Assembly (NCBI GenBank): GCA_903892515.1
Contig: CAITIS010000047.1
Coordinates: 1-33,165, forward strand
Direction of reading: 5' to 3'
From: an uncultured Planctomycetota bacterium
GTDB lineage: Bacteria; Planctomycetota; Phycisphaerae; SM23-33
DNA length: 33,165 bases
Shown here: in pieces, positions 1-8,840 of the stretch
Numbering within the stretch: the stretch's first letter is position 1
How the letters are laid out: every line of letters starts with the position of its first letter
The notes under the pieces: model-generated
Told to the model about the DNA's origin: nothing
Database searches by the model: none
What the model saw: the letters and a program-made list of their open reading frames with translations, nothing else
Translations under genes and position numbers: made by a program

Positions 1-3000
1 ATACAGGCCGCTGCCCTGGTAGCGGTCCACGCTCACCGAGACGATGTCGCCGGCCAGGGCCGTGAAGCTCCACCAGTCCGTGTCGCTGGTCGTCTGGATG
101 CTTCCGATCCCACGGCCCAGGGACAGGCCGCTGCCCGCAGGATCCTCCGTCAAGGGCAGCATTGTTGCTGTCGCCTCTGTATCGTTCGGCTCAAGTTCAG
201 GATACCCGTAGCCTGCTGTGGACAAAGTCACCCCTACGGCATTTTGGTAATTCGCATTTCCGGCTCCATCCTCCAACCAGACGTAGACCTTCTGAAGTAC
301 ATCACTCGCTACGGGCAACGGTTTGAACAAAGGGAGATCCAGAGCCGCGCCATCGGTCGGTGAAGTCGGGGCTGAACCTAGCTTCCACCACGCCTTCGCT
401 ATCCCACTTGGATCGTAGGGCTCAGCCCAGTCAACATGGAACAAGCCGTGCCCCCCGAAATGCCCTGCGAATTCTGCCTGGAGGCCCACCGGAGCTTCTG
501 GGGCCATGGTGTCAATCAGCGGCGCAACGCGAAATGATGCCGGAACCGATTCGAGTGGACCAGTGACGACTGTGGCAGTCCAGTCGGCCGGGTCGCTCCC
601 GACTCGTATCTCGTACTGAAGTTCAGTCGGGCTTACGTAGGCCAAACGGCTTGGGTCGCTTGCGTATTCGACGCCATCGCAGAGAAACTTCAGTGTCGAG
701 ACGGGGCTAAATCCGGTTCCAAAGACCGTAAGCGTCTGCGTCTGACCAATCGGAACTGCGTTGAGGGTGCCAGGGCTAAGTGAGGTGATAGTCGGCGCAA
801 CCTGCTGCGAAGAGCGACTGATCGTCACTTCCGTGGCGGTAGAGCCATCTGCGCTGCGTATCGTCAGCGTGGCGTCGGGTGCTGAAAGGTCGAATCCCGA
901 ACCTTCAACGAGGGGGGACATTGTAAACAACGGCAACAAATCGGAGATGCCATGACCAAGCACGGCAGTAACAGCGGTTATCGCGGTGTCACCTCGCCGT
1001 ACCCAGTCATGCAGTTCCGCTTTTCGAGCAGCGGTAAATGAACTGGATGGAAGATAATCAATCGCCGTATCGAGGAACGAAATGAAGTCGGCCTGTGCGA
1101 CCGACTCCACCATGCCGAGAGAGGCTGGAATAAAGACAGCGGGGTTAAGCGAAAGCAGAGAAGTCACACTAGTCGCGTAGGCCACCACATTAGACGGATC
1201 GCCCCAGAACTGGTCATAGAAGGCGTGGCTCCAGGACTGCATGAAGTCTCCAACGCCTTGAAGCACGCTGACCGTTTCGTCCATCGTGGCCTGAGCCGCG
1301 TTCCAGGAATTGGCCACAACACGCATAAGCGAACTGCTAGGTAGTCCATTGATCACGCCTGCCGTCATCTGCAAGTTGTTTGCAGTGTAGGTTTGGATGG
1401 CGGGTGTGATCGTGAGGACCGCAGTTACTTGACCAGACCCGGCAGCCAAGACCAAAGGGTAAGTTCCAGGCTTGAGAGAACTTGTTTGGCCAGCCGAATA
1501 GGAGATTACGAAATGGCCATTACTATCAGTGGTTGCCGCGGCCACCAGCGACATCTGACGGATGGGGTCTTCGGCGGCGATAGGCACGCCGGCGACACCA
1601 TTGTCGCCCCAGTCTGTCACGGTCCCGCTGACGGTAATTGGCTGCCCAGCCGCGACACTAAGGGTACTTGTCGAATCCACTTCGAGCGACACCGATGACG
1701 CTGTGGCATGAACCGCACCCGAATACTGCGTCTGCTCCTTCGAGTACCACGTGCCATTTGCAAGCGCCACAAATGAACTCGGATCGGCCCACTGCGGGAT
1801 CACATCGCCAGCCTTTTTGACCGCAACAGGGGTGAAGTAAGTCGACAGCAACGCCGGAGGATTGGCGATGTCATTCAGAATCGACTTGGCATACGCAATC
1901 GCACTTGGCCCGCTGCCATTGTAAAAGCGAAGAGCATAGTACCAGTTTTCTAGGACGTTTCTGTTGCTCTTCTCCAACGTTTGCATCCAGGACGGATCGT
2001 AGCTGAGCGCAGCATTGTACTTCTGGCTCAGCACCCGAACACCCGCTTCGAGATTGACCCTCCAATCGCTGATGAATTGATAGACCGACACACCCATCTG
2101 GCGGGCCTGCTCGGTAGCTGTTCCCCCGGTCAGTTGCATTAGGCCCAGGCCCGGCGGAAATTGCCCGTTGCTGGTATCGCCACTGAACGCAGCGGCGTCT
2201 TCATTGACATTGAAGATCACAAAACCGTCGGCACCGTACTGTTTCATCCCACTCTCGTGATAGCACACCGCCGCTATGACTTCGATGGGAACCTTGTACT
2301 GGGCCGCTAGCACACTCATCTGAGCTTTCAGATCAGCGACGCTCGGATTGGTGCCGGGTAGACCGATGCCCGTTATATTGCTTGGATAGCCGCTCTTAGC
2401 CTTGATCCATGTATTACCGTGGCCGATCTGATCCGCCGGCGTCGTTCCTGTATAGACCCGCATGGCATAGAACGTACCGTAGGCTGCTAGAGACGTTCTT
2501 GGAGTTGACCAGGGCCAGGGATCATTGATCGAATAGTTCGCAGGATCAGTAACGCTTCCGCCAGAAAACCCTGTGACCACGACCCAATGGGTAGATGTTG
2601 TGGACAGAAACTCTTCGACGATGATGGGACGTCCCAAATCCAGCTGGCTCTTTAGATTGGCCCATTGGGTGCTACCTGCACCACTACTGTAGCTACCTGT
2701 CCAATCCAGCGACGGCTGATACGTCATTTGTCCTGCGGTCGAATCCGCTGCCTTCTGCCAGTAGATATAGCCACCCGAGTCATAACCAGCATGCGCGCTC
2801 AGATATGTGTTGATCTGCCCTGGGTCAGTGCTAGCCCCATAGTATGCGGCAACCATGGCTGCTGCCGACACGGCGCACCCGTAAGAACCAAGAGTGCCTT
2901 GATTGACGCCATCCTTGTCTATCATCGAATCCGCTGACCAACGGGAATCGGTTTGCTTGAAAAGCGGAACCGACATTGCTACGGATGCCAAAGGATTGGC

Positions 3001-3651
3001 TTGCCCAGTTTCGTTGTGGGCGAAGCCCAGCAAATGGCCCGCTTCATGTTCGATGACTTCGGCCACCGAAGCTACGGATGATGCCTGATCGATAAACACC
3101 AGTGCATTGTCGGTGTGATTGTGATTGCCGGCATCCACGTCTTCCGCGAGGCCGTTGAATCGCCCGTATGACCGGAACGCCGAATCATCCCCACCAACGT
3201 AGACGGTTGAATACTCGGATCCCTCTCCTGGTCGGACAAGCGTAAACTGCACGCCGCTGTCCTCGTACGTGGTTTGGACATCTTTCAGAACCTGTGCTTC
3301 GATGGCCTGTTCCTGCCCCGCCATCCCCGCCGGAGCTTTGAACGCCGGCACGTCGAATGGCCCGACAACCACTGGCCCGTGATACGTGACGTTCTTGGCC
3401 CCATCGAAGTCCAGGTAGACGATCTGGCCAGAAAGATTGTCGGTTGCAGGATTCGTCAAGTGCATGCCGGGCAGTGCCGGGGTGCTGGTGAGGAACAGCC
3501 GTGGCTCAAGCTGTTCTACAATACCGTGTGGCGCGGTTCTAGGTCGGCCCACAGGAGGACGCATCAACCGCTCGTTGAGAAGATGCATGCGACCAAAAAC
3601 GACCCCGTATAGCTTCCGAAGCCGCCCGACGATGTGTGACGCTGGTGACAT
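1..3651 (-). CDS. Secreted multi-hydrolase surface protein with LEPR-XLL motif (metzincin, C39-like, lysozyme-like, PPC), partial
   Basis: The frame is open from ATG at 3651 to the left edge (1217 residues, C-terminus missing). The start has a GGAGG site 7 bases upstream, and an in-frame stop lies just before it. Residues 45-58 contain EQLEPRLFLTS, a LEPR-XLL motif of large planctomycete surface proteins. Next comes a zinc-protease motif HEAGHLLGFAH (202-212), matching the metzincin pattern HExxHxxxxxH. A C39-like cysteine peptidase follows, with candidate catalytic Cys259 (YGCAVSAAAM), His355 (THWVVVTG) and Asp377 (INDP). A lytic-transglycosylase-like domain follows, with Glu466 (CYHESGMKQYG) and GLGLMQLTGG (501-510). 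Then come Ig-like (about 670-740), IPT/TIG-like (about 953-1040) and PPC-type (ELEPNDTEAT, from about 1150) segments. Family knowledge says these domains cleave protein or peptidoglycan outside the cell. The combined role, perhaps predation, wall remodelling or toxin delivery, is inference. It stands alone on its strand; the next gene to the right points away. Confidence 0.9.
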   Translation of the reverse strand, partial: MSPASHIVGRLRKLYGVVFGRMHLLNERLMRPPVGRPRTAPHGIVEQLEPRLFLTSTPALPGMHLTNPATDNLSGQIVYLDFDGAKNVTYHGPVVVGPFDVPAFKAPAGMAGQEQAIEAQVLKDVQTTYEDSGVQFTLVRPGEGSEYSTVYVGGDDSAFRSYGRFNGLAEDVDAGNHNHTDNALVFIDQASSVASVAEVIEHEAGHLLGFAHNETGQANPLASVAMSVPLFKQTDSRWSADSMIDKDGVNQGTLGSYGCAVSAAAMVAAYYGASTDPGQINTYLSAHAGYDSGGYIYWQKAADSTAGQMTYQPSLDWTGSYSSGAGSTQWANLKSQLDLGRPIIVEEFLSTTSTHWVVVTGFSGGSVTDPANYSINDPWPWSTPRTSLAAYGTFYAMRVYTGTTPADQIGHGNTWIKAKSGYPSNITGIGLPGTNPSVADLKAQMSVLAAQYKVPIEVIAAVCYHESGMKQYGADGFVIFNVNEDAAAFSGDTSNGQFPPGLGLMQLTGGTATEQARQMGVSVYQFISDWRVNLEAGVRVLSQKYNAALSYDPSWMQTLEKSNRNVLENWYYALRFYNGSGPSAIAYAKSILNDIANPPALLSTYFTPVAVKKAGDVIPQWADPSSFVALANGTWYSKEQTQYSGAVHATASSVSLEVDSTSTLSVAAGQPITVSGTVTDWGDNGVAGVPIAAEDPIRQMSLVAAATTDSNGHFVISYSAGQTSSLKPGTYPLVLAAGSGQVTAVLTITPAIQTYTANNLQMTAGVINGLPSSSLMRVVANSWNAAQATMDETVSVLQGVGDFMQSWSHAFYDQFWGDPSNVVAYATSVTSLLSLNPAVFIPASLGMVESVAQADFISFLDTAIDYLPSSSFTAARKAELHDWVRRGDTAITAVTAVLGHGISDLLPLFTMSPLVEGSGFDLSAPDATLTIRSADGSTATEVTISRSSQQVAPTITSLSPGTLNAVPIGQTQTLTVFGTGFSPVSTLKFLCDGVEYASDPSRLAYVSPTELQYEIRVGSDPADWTATVVTGPLESVPASFRVAPLIDTMAPEAPVGLQAEFAGHFGGHGLFHVDWAEPYDPSGIAKAWWKLGSAPTSPTDGAALDLPLFKPLPVASDVLQKVYVWLEDGAGNANYQNAVGVTLSTAGYGYPELEPNDTEATATMLPLTEDPAGSGLSLGRGIGSIQTTSDTDWWSFTALAGDIVSVSVDRYQGSGLY

Positions 3652-4266
3652 GTATCATCCTCCGATTTCGCCCCGCCGGCAAGAGCGCGCAATGCGAACT
3701 GACCAGCCGGAGCGGTTGCATATTCTGGAACGACACCGCTGTCCCCTGTGTGCCTAGCCTCGATGGCAGGCCGAAAAAGCCCAGCGATTGGTTGCTTCTT
3801 TCACAAACGCCCTAGCCACTCTTTACCAAACCGCGCCGGGCAAGAATGCAGGAAACAGATACAGATGGCAAAAGACTTAGATACCCTACCGCGCATCGGC
3901 CGATACGTCTAGAACAAATCTCCGCCGTGGTCAGCCTAAATACTGGCCGTGCAGAGACATAAGGTAAACACTGTAGGTCGATTCTCTCGGCATGCCTGGC
4001 GTCGGGAGGTGGACTTGCCTTTGGCCCGAATGTTGGGGCCGGCTCCGACCGTACTTCGTAGTCTTCTGCGGACGTGAACATTGCAGGAAGCGGCCAAGGC
4101 GATGCATTCCGGTGATGCAGTGACGGGGGCGAGCAGCTTCGGCCAAGCCGAAGAGGATGGCGGCAAAGTCGGGGTGGCAGGGGCTGAATTGAGCCCACGC
4201 CCTGCAAATTATCAGCCAGCCAACACGCTTTTCCCCTTGACGGCTTCCGAACACACACCTAACATA
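3652..4266. other. Intergenic region without a supported gene
   Basis: About 600 bases separate the divergently read surface protein and ATPase operon. Open frames of 60-180 codons exist on both strands and overlap one another. None has a convincing ribosome site or recognisable motif. The part next to 3651 must hold the promoter of the minus-strand gene. I could not point to a clear -35/-10 pair. The 3800-3960 stretch is visibly more AT-rich than its surroundings. Confidence 0.5.
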
Positions 4267-4425
4267 ACTCCGGCCAGCGTAATCCCGCCTGCTGTGGCCG
4301 GAGTGACCGGCCGGGAGTGTGGTAGTGGGCCGACTGGACGCCTTGCGGGAGGCCTCCCGTGCGATCCGCGATACAAGCCCGACATGCCTGCGCTCGCACG
4401 CAGGCATCCGATGCAGTGCGGATGC
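4267..4425. repeat. Cluster of inverted repeats upstream of the ATPase-kinase-regulator operon
   Basis: Four perfect inverted repeats sit within 160 bases. A 10-bp arm pair lies at 4267-4276 and 4295-4304 (actccggcca / tggccggagt). A 14-bp palindrome lies at 4346-4359 (cgggaggcctcccg). A 9-bp stem with a 6-base loop lies at 4384-4392 and 4399-4407. A 7-bp pair lies at 4404-4410 and 4419-4425 and shares bases with the previous one, so those two could be alternative hairpins. The cluster ends about 60 bases before the GTG start at 4488. It could be a structured leader RNA, a terminator/antiterminator, regulator operators, or a REP-like insertion. The arms are seen directly; the role is unknown. 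Confidence 0.6.
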
Positions 4426-4487
4426 CGAGGGATCCGGCCCACAGGGCTGGACGCAAAACACGATCTAGGCGAGATGGGAGACAAGTC

Positions 4488-6380
4488 GTGATTCAGAACA
4501 CACAGCCGCAGGCGCGAAGCCACTACCTCAAGTCGATCTCCGTAAGGGGAGGATTCTTGGACGGGCTGGAGATCGATCTATCCACCGGCCTGAATTGCCT
4601 GATCGGCCATCGGGGCGCCGGCAAGACGACGGCCTTGGAATTCATCCGCCATGTGCTGGGCGCCGTACCGGACAAGGAACAGTACCCTGGCGCCCAGAAG
4701 CGGTTCGAGTCCCTGGTGGGCGACAACCTGGGTGACGGGCGCGTCCGACTGCGGATCGAGACCAGGGACGGCGTGGAGTACTTCATCGACCGGACGGCTG
4801 CTGGAGCGGCCATCGTCACCGACGCCGGCGGCAATCCCAGCGAGGTTTCCTTGGCGGGCGTATTCAAGGCGGACGTTTACAGCCAGAACGAGGTCGAGGG
4901 CATCGCCGACGATCCGCAGTCGCAACTGCGCCTCATCGACAACTTCGTCTCCGAGGACATCCGCCGCGTCGAGTCCCTATTGCGCAAGGTGGAAGGCAAG
5001 CTTTCCACCAACGCCGGCAAGATCGCCGAGGTGCGGAAGGCCCTGGACGGCGTCGGCGACGAACTCAGCACGCTGCCGGGTATCCGCGATAAGCTCACGG
5101 CGATGGCCGGCAAGAGCGGCCAGGGCCCGGGCTCCATCAACCACGCCCACAAGCTCAATTCCATGCGCGACCGTGAAAAGCGAGCCCTCGAATCCGCCGA
5201 GGAAACTCTCCGCGAACAGGCCGGCGCGCTGGACGCGCTCCTGGGGCAGATCGAGGGCGGCGGCATGCCGTCCTTCGAGGCCGACATGCTGTCGGGGCCC
5301 AACGGTGAACTGCTGAAGATGGTCGTACAGGAGATATCCGACTGCGGCAACGGCGTGGACGGCTTCCTGAAAGAGGGCAAGAAACGGATCGCTACCGCGC
5401 AGGCCAAGGCGGCCGAACTGAAGATCAAGCTTCAGACCGTCCACGCCGAGCAGGAGCTGGCTTTCCGCGAGCTGCTGGCCAAGCACAACGCCGCCAAGGG
5501 GCAGGAGGCCGAGAGAATCCGCCTGGAAACACTCCAGAACCAGCTGCTGGAGAAGAAACGCATCCGCGACGACCACATGGAGACGCTCAAGGGCCTTCAG
5601 GTGGAGCGCGCCAGCCTGCTGGGGCAGCTTTCAGCCCTGCGAGACGAGCGGTACAGCCATCGCAAAGCTGTCGCCGCGAAGATCACGGCCAACCTGTCGC
5701 CCCGGATTCGGGTGCGGGTCGACCAGTTCGGCGACTCGTCGCCGTACAGGGATCTCCTTCAGGAGGCGCTGGCGGGCACCGGCATCAATCGTCACATCGT
5801 GGCCCAGAAGATCGCCGACAGCCTGGCCCCCGACGAACTGGCGACGGCGGTGACGGCCGGCGATACCAAGACCCTCGCCGGGAGGGCGGGGCTGAACGCC
5901 AACCAGGCCGCCAACGTGGTCGCGGCATTCTCGCCGCCCAGGATGATGTTCCGGCTGGAAACCATCGAGCTGGCCGACAGGCCGAGGATCGAGCTTCTGG
6001 ACGGCGACACGTACAAGGACTCGTCGTCCCTTTCCACCGGCCAGAAGTGCACCACGGTGCTGCCGATATTGCTGCTGGACAGCGACAACCCGTTGCTGAT
6101 CGACCAACCCGAAGACAACCTGGACAACGGCTTCATCTACGATACCGTGGTGGACAGCATTCGGAAGGTCAAAGGCAGGCGGCAGATGGTTTTCGTGACG
6201 CACAACCCGAACATCCCGGTCCTGGGCGACGCCGAGAAGGTCTTCGTCCTGAAGTCCAACGGGAGCAAGGCCGTCAAGACCAAGGAAGGCTCGGTGGACG
6301 TCTGCCGGGACGACATCGTGGCGCTGCTGGAGGGCGGCGAAGAGGCATTCATGAAACGCAAGGAACGGTATCGGTTCTGA
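4488..6380 (+). CDS. SMC/RecF-like coiled-coil AAA ATPase
   Basis: The 630-residue protein has the split ATPase head of ABC/SMC-like enzymes. Walker A is GHRGAGKTT (40-48). The signature-like segment is LSTGQK (515-520). The extended Walker B is IDQPEDNLDN (538-547), and the H-loop is THNPN with His572. Between the two halves, about residues 160-420 are rich in Glu, Lys, Arg, Ala and Leu and read as a coiled coil. There are no membrane segments. I chose GTG at 4488 because GGGAG lies 7 bases before it. The frame stays open back to an ATG at 4359, but that part overlaps the inverted repeats and has no good site. The stop overlaps the next start (TGATG), so the genes are translationally coupled. 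Relatives of this head class (RloC-, TrlF- and OLD-like) are often defence proteins. No nuclease motif is visible here, so the output activity is unknown. Confidence 0.9.
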   Translation: MIQNTQPQARSHYLKSISVRGGFLDGLEIDLSTGLNCLIGHRGAGKTTALEFIRHVLGAVPDKEQYPGAQKRFESLVGDNLGDGRVRLRIETRDGVEYFIDRTAAGAAIVTDAGGNPSEVSLAGVFKADVYSQNEVEGIADDPQSQLRLIDNFVSEDIRRVESLLRKVEGKLSTNAGKIAEVRKALDGVGDELSTLPGIRDKLTAMAGKSGQGPGSINHAHKLNSMRDREKRALESAEETLREQAGALDALLGQIEGGGMPSFEADMLSGPNGELLKMVVQEISDCGNGVDGFLKEGKKRIATAQAKAAELKIKLQTVHAEQELAFRELLAKHNAAKGQEAERIRLETLQNQLLEKKRIRDDHMETLKGLQVERASLLGQLSALRDERYSHRKAVAAKITANLSPRIRVRVDQFGDSSPYRDLLQEALAGTGINRHIVAQKIADSLAPDELATAVTAGDTKTLAGRAGLNANQAANVVAAFSPPRMMFRLETIELADRPRIELLDGDTYKDSSSLSTGQKCTTVLPILLLDSDNPLLIDQPEDNLDNGFIYDTVVDSIRKVKGRRQMVFVTHNPNIPVLGDAEKVFVLKSNGSKAVKTKEGSVDVCRDDIVALLEGGEEAFMKRKERYRF

Positions 6381-7546
6381 TGGCCGCCGATGATTCCATA
6401 GCCCCGCTTCGCCAGGCGATGGAGAAGCTGCGGGACGACCCCGAGGGCATCGACTGGGCCCGGCGGCGGTCGCATGCGCGGACACTGATGGAGGTTTTCA
6501 AGGCCGGCGGGATCGTGGATCGCGAGGCGGTGCTGGTGCCCTTGCTGAACCTGCTGGCCGACGATCCGAAGTGGGAGGTCCGCAAGGTCGTCGCGGATGA
6601 CCTGCATTTCGTGCGGCAGGCGGACTTCGACCGCCTGCTGAACAAGCTCATCCAGGATGGCAACGCGTTCGTGCGTAAGGCCGCGGAGAACAGCCGCAAA
6701 CGCCGCCGAAAAGTGAAGGTCGGGCTGAAACAGCGAATGCAGGGCATCGATCTGGTGCTCGAACAGTACCAGTATCTCAAGGAGCAGTACGGCGAGGAGG
6801 TCGCCAAGGCGGCGCTGATGATCGGCGAGACCTACCACATGGCGCTGGCCAGCAACATCGCCCACGAGATGAAGAACGACCTGGTCGTGCTCCAAGGGCG
6901 GGCATCGGCCCTGCGTGAGCGGGTCGCGGCCCGCGACTATGACTCGGCCGCCTTCCAATCGTCGTTGGATAGGATCTGCGGCATCCTTGACCGCCACGGA
7001 ACCTTGGTCCAGCGGATGCTGGAGTATGCCCGATCGCGGACGACGCCCACCGACGTTGGGTTGGACGCGCTGGACGGGATCGTGCAGGCGGCGGTAGACG
7101 CGATCAATGAGGCGGCAGCCGCCCACGAGCCATGGCGCAGGGTGCAACTGGACGTGGATGTGCAGAAGAATCTGAGCGTGTCCGTCACCCGGGCGCATAT
7201 CGAACAAGCCGTTCTGAACGTCCTGAAGAACGCCTTCGAGGCCGCAACCGGAGTCGCCACGCCGCGGGTCGTTGTGACCGGCAAGGCCGCCAACGACCAC
7301 GAAATCATGCTGGCCGTGGAAGACAACGGCGCGGGCATCGGGGGCAAGGACTTGGATGAGCAGAAAGTATTCGTGCCGGGCCGCACGACCAAAGCCGATG
7401 GCTCGGGATTCGGATTGGTGATCGCCAGGAACTACGTCGAGATGCACGACGGCGAACTGGTCTTTGAGAGTGAGCCGGACGTTGGCACGACGGTGACGAT
7501 CATCCTGCCCCGTGCGATGGCCGGCTCGGGGACGAACAATGCTTAA
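6380..7546 (+). CDS. Soluble HEAT-repeat sensor histidine kinase
   Basis: The 388-residue protein has no signal peptide or membrane helix, so it should sense something in the cytoplasm. Residues about 20-110 look like two or three HEAT-type helical repeats (LVPLLNLLADDPKWEVRKVV, then a second unit ending DGNAFVRKAA). The kinase core follows. The H-box is NIAHEMKND with phospho-acceptor His162. The N-box is LNVLKNAFEAA (279-289), the G1 box is VEDNGAGI (313-320), and the G2 box is GSGFGLVIARNY. The usual Pro after the H-box Asn is Asp here. It starts on the A of the ATPase stop (TGATG) and overlaps the response regulator start by 8 bases, so the three products are made together. HEAT repeats normally bind protein or nucleic acid. 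A plausible ligand is the neighbouring ATPase or a complex it forms, but that is inference. Confidence 0.92.
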   Translation: MAADDSIAPLRQAMEKLRDDPEGIDWARRRSHARTLMEVFKAGGIVDREAVLVPLLNLLADDPKWEVRKVVADDLHFVRQADFDRLLNKLIQDGNAFVRKAAENSRKRRRKVKVGLKQRMQGIDLVLEQYQYLKEQYGEEVAKAALMIGETYHMALASNIAHEMKNDLVVLQGRASALRERVAARDYDSAAFQSSLDRICGILDRHGTLVQRMLEYARSRTTPTDVGLDALDGIVQAAVDAINEAAAAHEPWRRVQLDVDVQKNLSVSVTRAHIEQAVLNVLKNAFEAATGVATPRVVVTGKAANDHEIMLAVEDNGAGIGGKDLDEQKVFVPGRTTKADGSGFGLVIARNYVEMHDGELVFESEPDVGTTVTIILPRAMAGSGTNNA

Positions 7547-8636
7547 AGCGCTGGTGGTTGATGACAAGGCGAGCGTGGTGGAGTTCGTATGCGAGATTCT
7601 GCAGCAGGCGTTGCAGCATAGTTACGACGTGGCCGGCAACGTCGAGCAGGCCCGGGCGCTGCTGAAGGCAAACGACTACGCATACATCCTTCTGGACCTG
7701 GAGATCCCGGCTTCCGCCCGCGGCGAACGGGCTCGCATCGAAAACGGCCTCGCCCTGTTCCAGCAGATCGTGAAGATCAAGGGATCGGGCAAAGTGCCCA
7801 TCATCCTGATGACCAGCTACTCCGACCACGCCCTGGCCCATAACCGAGACCTGGACAACGACGGCCTGACGTTCGGCATGCCCAAGAACCTGTGGGACAA
7901 AGGCCGTCCGCCCGAAATGGTCATCCGCGAAGCGTTGGAGGCCGTGGAGGCCCGGCGCCGGGCGGCTGAGCAAACCAACAATGGCTTGCAGCCGTTCATC
8001 GGCGGGAACCTGGTCATATTCTCGGACGGTGCGACCCTCTGCGACCGACTGATTCTGGACGATTCCAGCCTGTCCCCCATGCGGGACGTGCTGCTCCTTC
8101 TGGCCGAGAAGAACGGGAAGGCCTACAAGCACGTGTATCGGCGATTCCTGGCCAAGAAGCTGGAAACGACGACGGAATCCCTCAACGGCGTGTTCTTCCG
8201 CTTCCGGCAGAAGGTGGCCAAGGTGCTGAAGGATGAGTGCCAGGTGCTGGTCCAGGATGATGACGTCGTCAGGACGGAACGTGGCGACCACCTGGGCGAG
8301 AAGATCACGGTGGAGCTGCGGCTGACGGAATCCGTCGAATCCGTCGTGCTTGGGCACGATAATGGGCACAATGGGCATGAAAATGGGCATAAGGCCCAAG
8401 ACCCGTTTGGCCATCTTGGGCCGAAGCAAAAGAACCGCATCCTGGCCATCCTGAAGGCCCTGAAAACCAACGGCCACATGACGCGGGAGCAGGTCGATGC
8501 CCTCGCAAATGTGGGGCGGTCGCAGGTCACGCGCGATCTGGAAGAGATGGAAATCGCCGGCTTGGTGCGTCGCCTGGGCGCCAACAAGGATCGGCGATAT
8601 GCTTATGCTGGTCCGGCTGAATCGCCGCAAGGGTGA
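7539..8636 (+). CDS. Response regulator with receiver and two winged-helix DNA-binding regions
   Basis: The protein has 365 residues starting at MLKALVVDDK. The receiver carries acidic Asp8/Asp9, phospho-acceptor Asp53 (ILLDLEIP), Thr92 (LMTSYSD) and Lys116 (MPKN). A short insert follows Asp53. Residues about 165-255 resemble an OmpR/PhoB-type winged helix (MRDVLLLLAEKNG, RFRQKVAKVL, VVRTERGDHLG). A Gly/His/Asn-rich linker (GHDNGHNGHENGH, about 273-285) follows, coded by near-repeats of atgggca. A second winged helix, of the MarR/Fic-associated kind, ends the protein (ILAILKALKTNGHMTREQVD, then VGRSQVTRDLEEMEIAGLV). It overlaps the kinase gene by 8 bases and is surely its partner. Two DNA-binding regions on one receiver is unusual. 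The target is unknown; autoregulation through the inverted repeats at 4267-4425 is one testable idea. Confidence 0.9.
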   Translation: MLKALVVDDKASVVEFVCEILQQALQHSYDVAGNVEQARALLKANDYAYILLDLEIPASARGERARIENGLALFQQIVKIKGSGKVPIILMTSYSDHALAHNRDLDNDGLTFGMPKNLWDKGRPPEMVIREALEAVEARRRAAEQTNNGLQPFIGGNLVIFSDGATLCDRLILDDSSLSPMRDVLLLLAEKNGKAYKHVYRRFLAKKLETTTESLNGVFFRFRQKVAKVLKDECQVLVQDDDVVRTERGDHLGEKITVELRLTESVESVVLGHDNGHNGHENGHKAQDPFGHLGPKQKNRILAILKALKTNGHMTREQVDALANVGRSQVTRDLEEMEIAGLVRRLGANKDRRYAYAGPAESPQG

Positions 8637-8815
8637 CCGTCCCCGCTGATAGGATAGACGGAATCGTTGAGATAGGCGAATGACGGATCAGCAATCGCAC
8701 GCACGAAGGCTTGGATGGCCTCGTCGGACGGTTTGAGTAGAGGCGAGTCAGGCGTAGTGAGCGCAAGTCCGGCTGATTCCGCACGTTGCGGAAACCCGCC
8801 CTTCCGGCGGCGCGG
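8603..8815 (-). pseudogene. Possible C-terminal scrap of an unrecognised gene, antisense to the regulator end
   Basis: One minus-strand frame ending with TAA at 8603-8605 reads like protein. It includes SPLLKPSDEAIQAF and PSFAYLNDSVYPISGDG. It has no start codon and is closed upstream by a stop near 8818. Its last 34 bases lie opposite the end of the response regulator gene. It may be debris from a rearrangement, part of a dispersed repeat, or a chance open frame. I do not recognise the family. Confidence 0.25.
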
Positions 8816-8840
8816 CCGTAGCCAAGTGGTCCCCTAGAAG

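Noticed and set aside
4081..4491. 136-codon plus-strand frame and 148/176-codon minus-strand frames before the ATPase
   Set aside because: They overlap one another and the inverted repeats, lack ribosome sites and match nothing I know.
6137..7567. Long open frame on the minus strand opposite the kinase gene
   Set aside because: Mirror of the GC-rich kinase coding sequence. The plus strand has clear kinase motifs and the minus frame has none.
7500..8630. Long minus-strand frame opposite the response regulator
   Set aside because: Same cause: the plus strand encodes a receiver with all key residues. The antisense product shows no family features.
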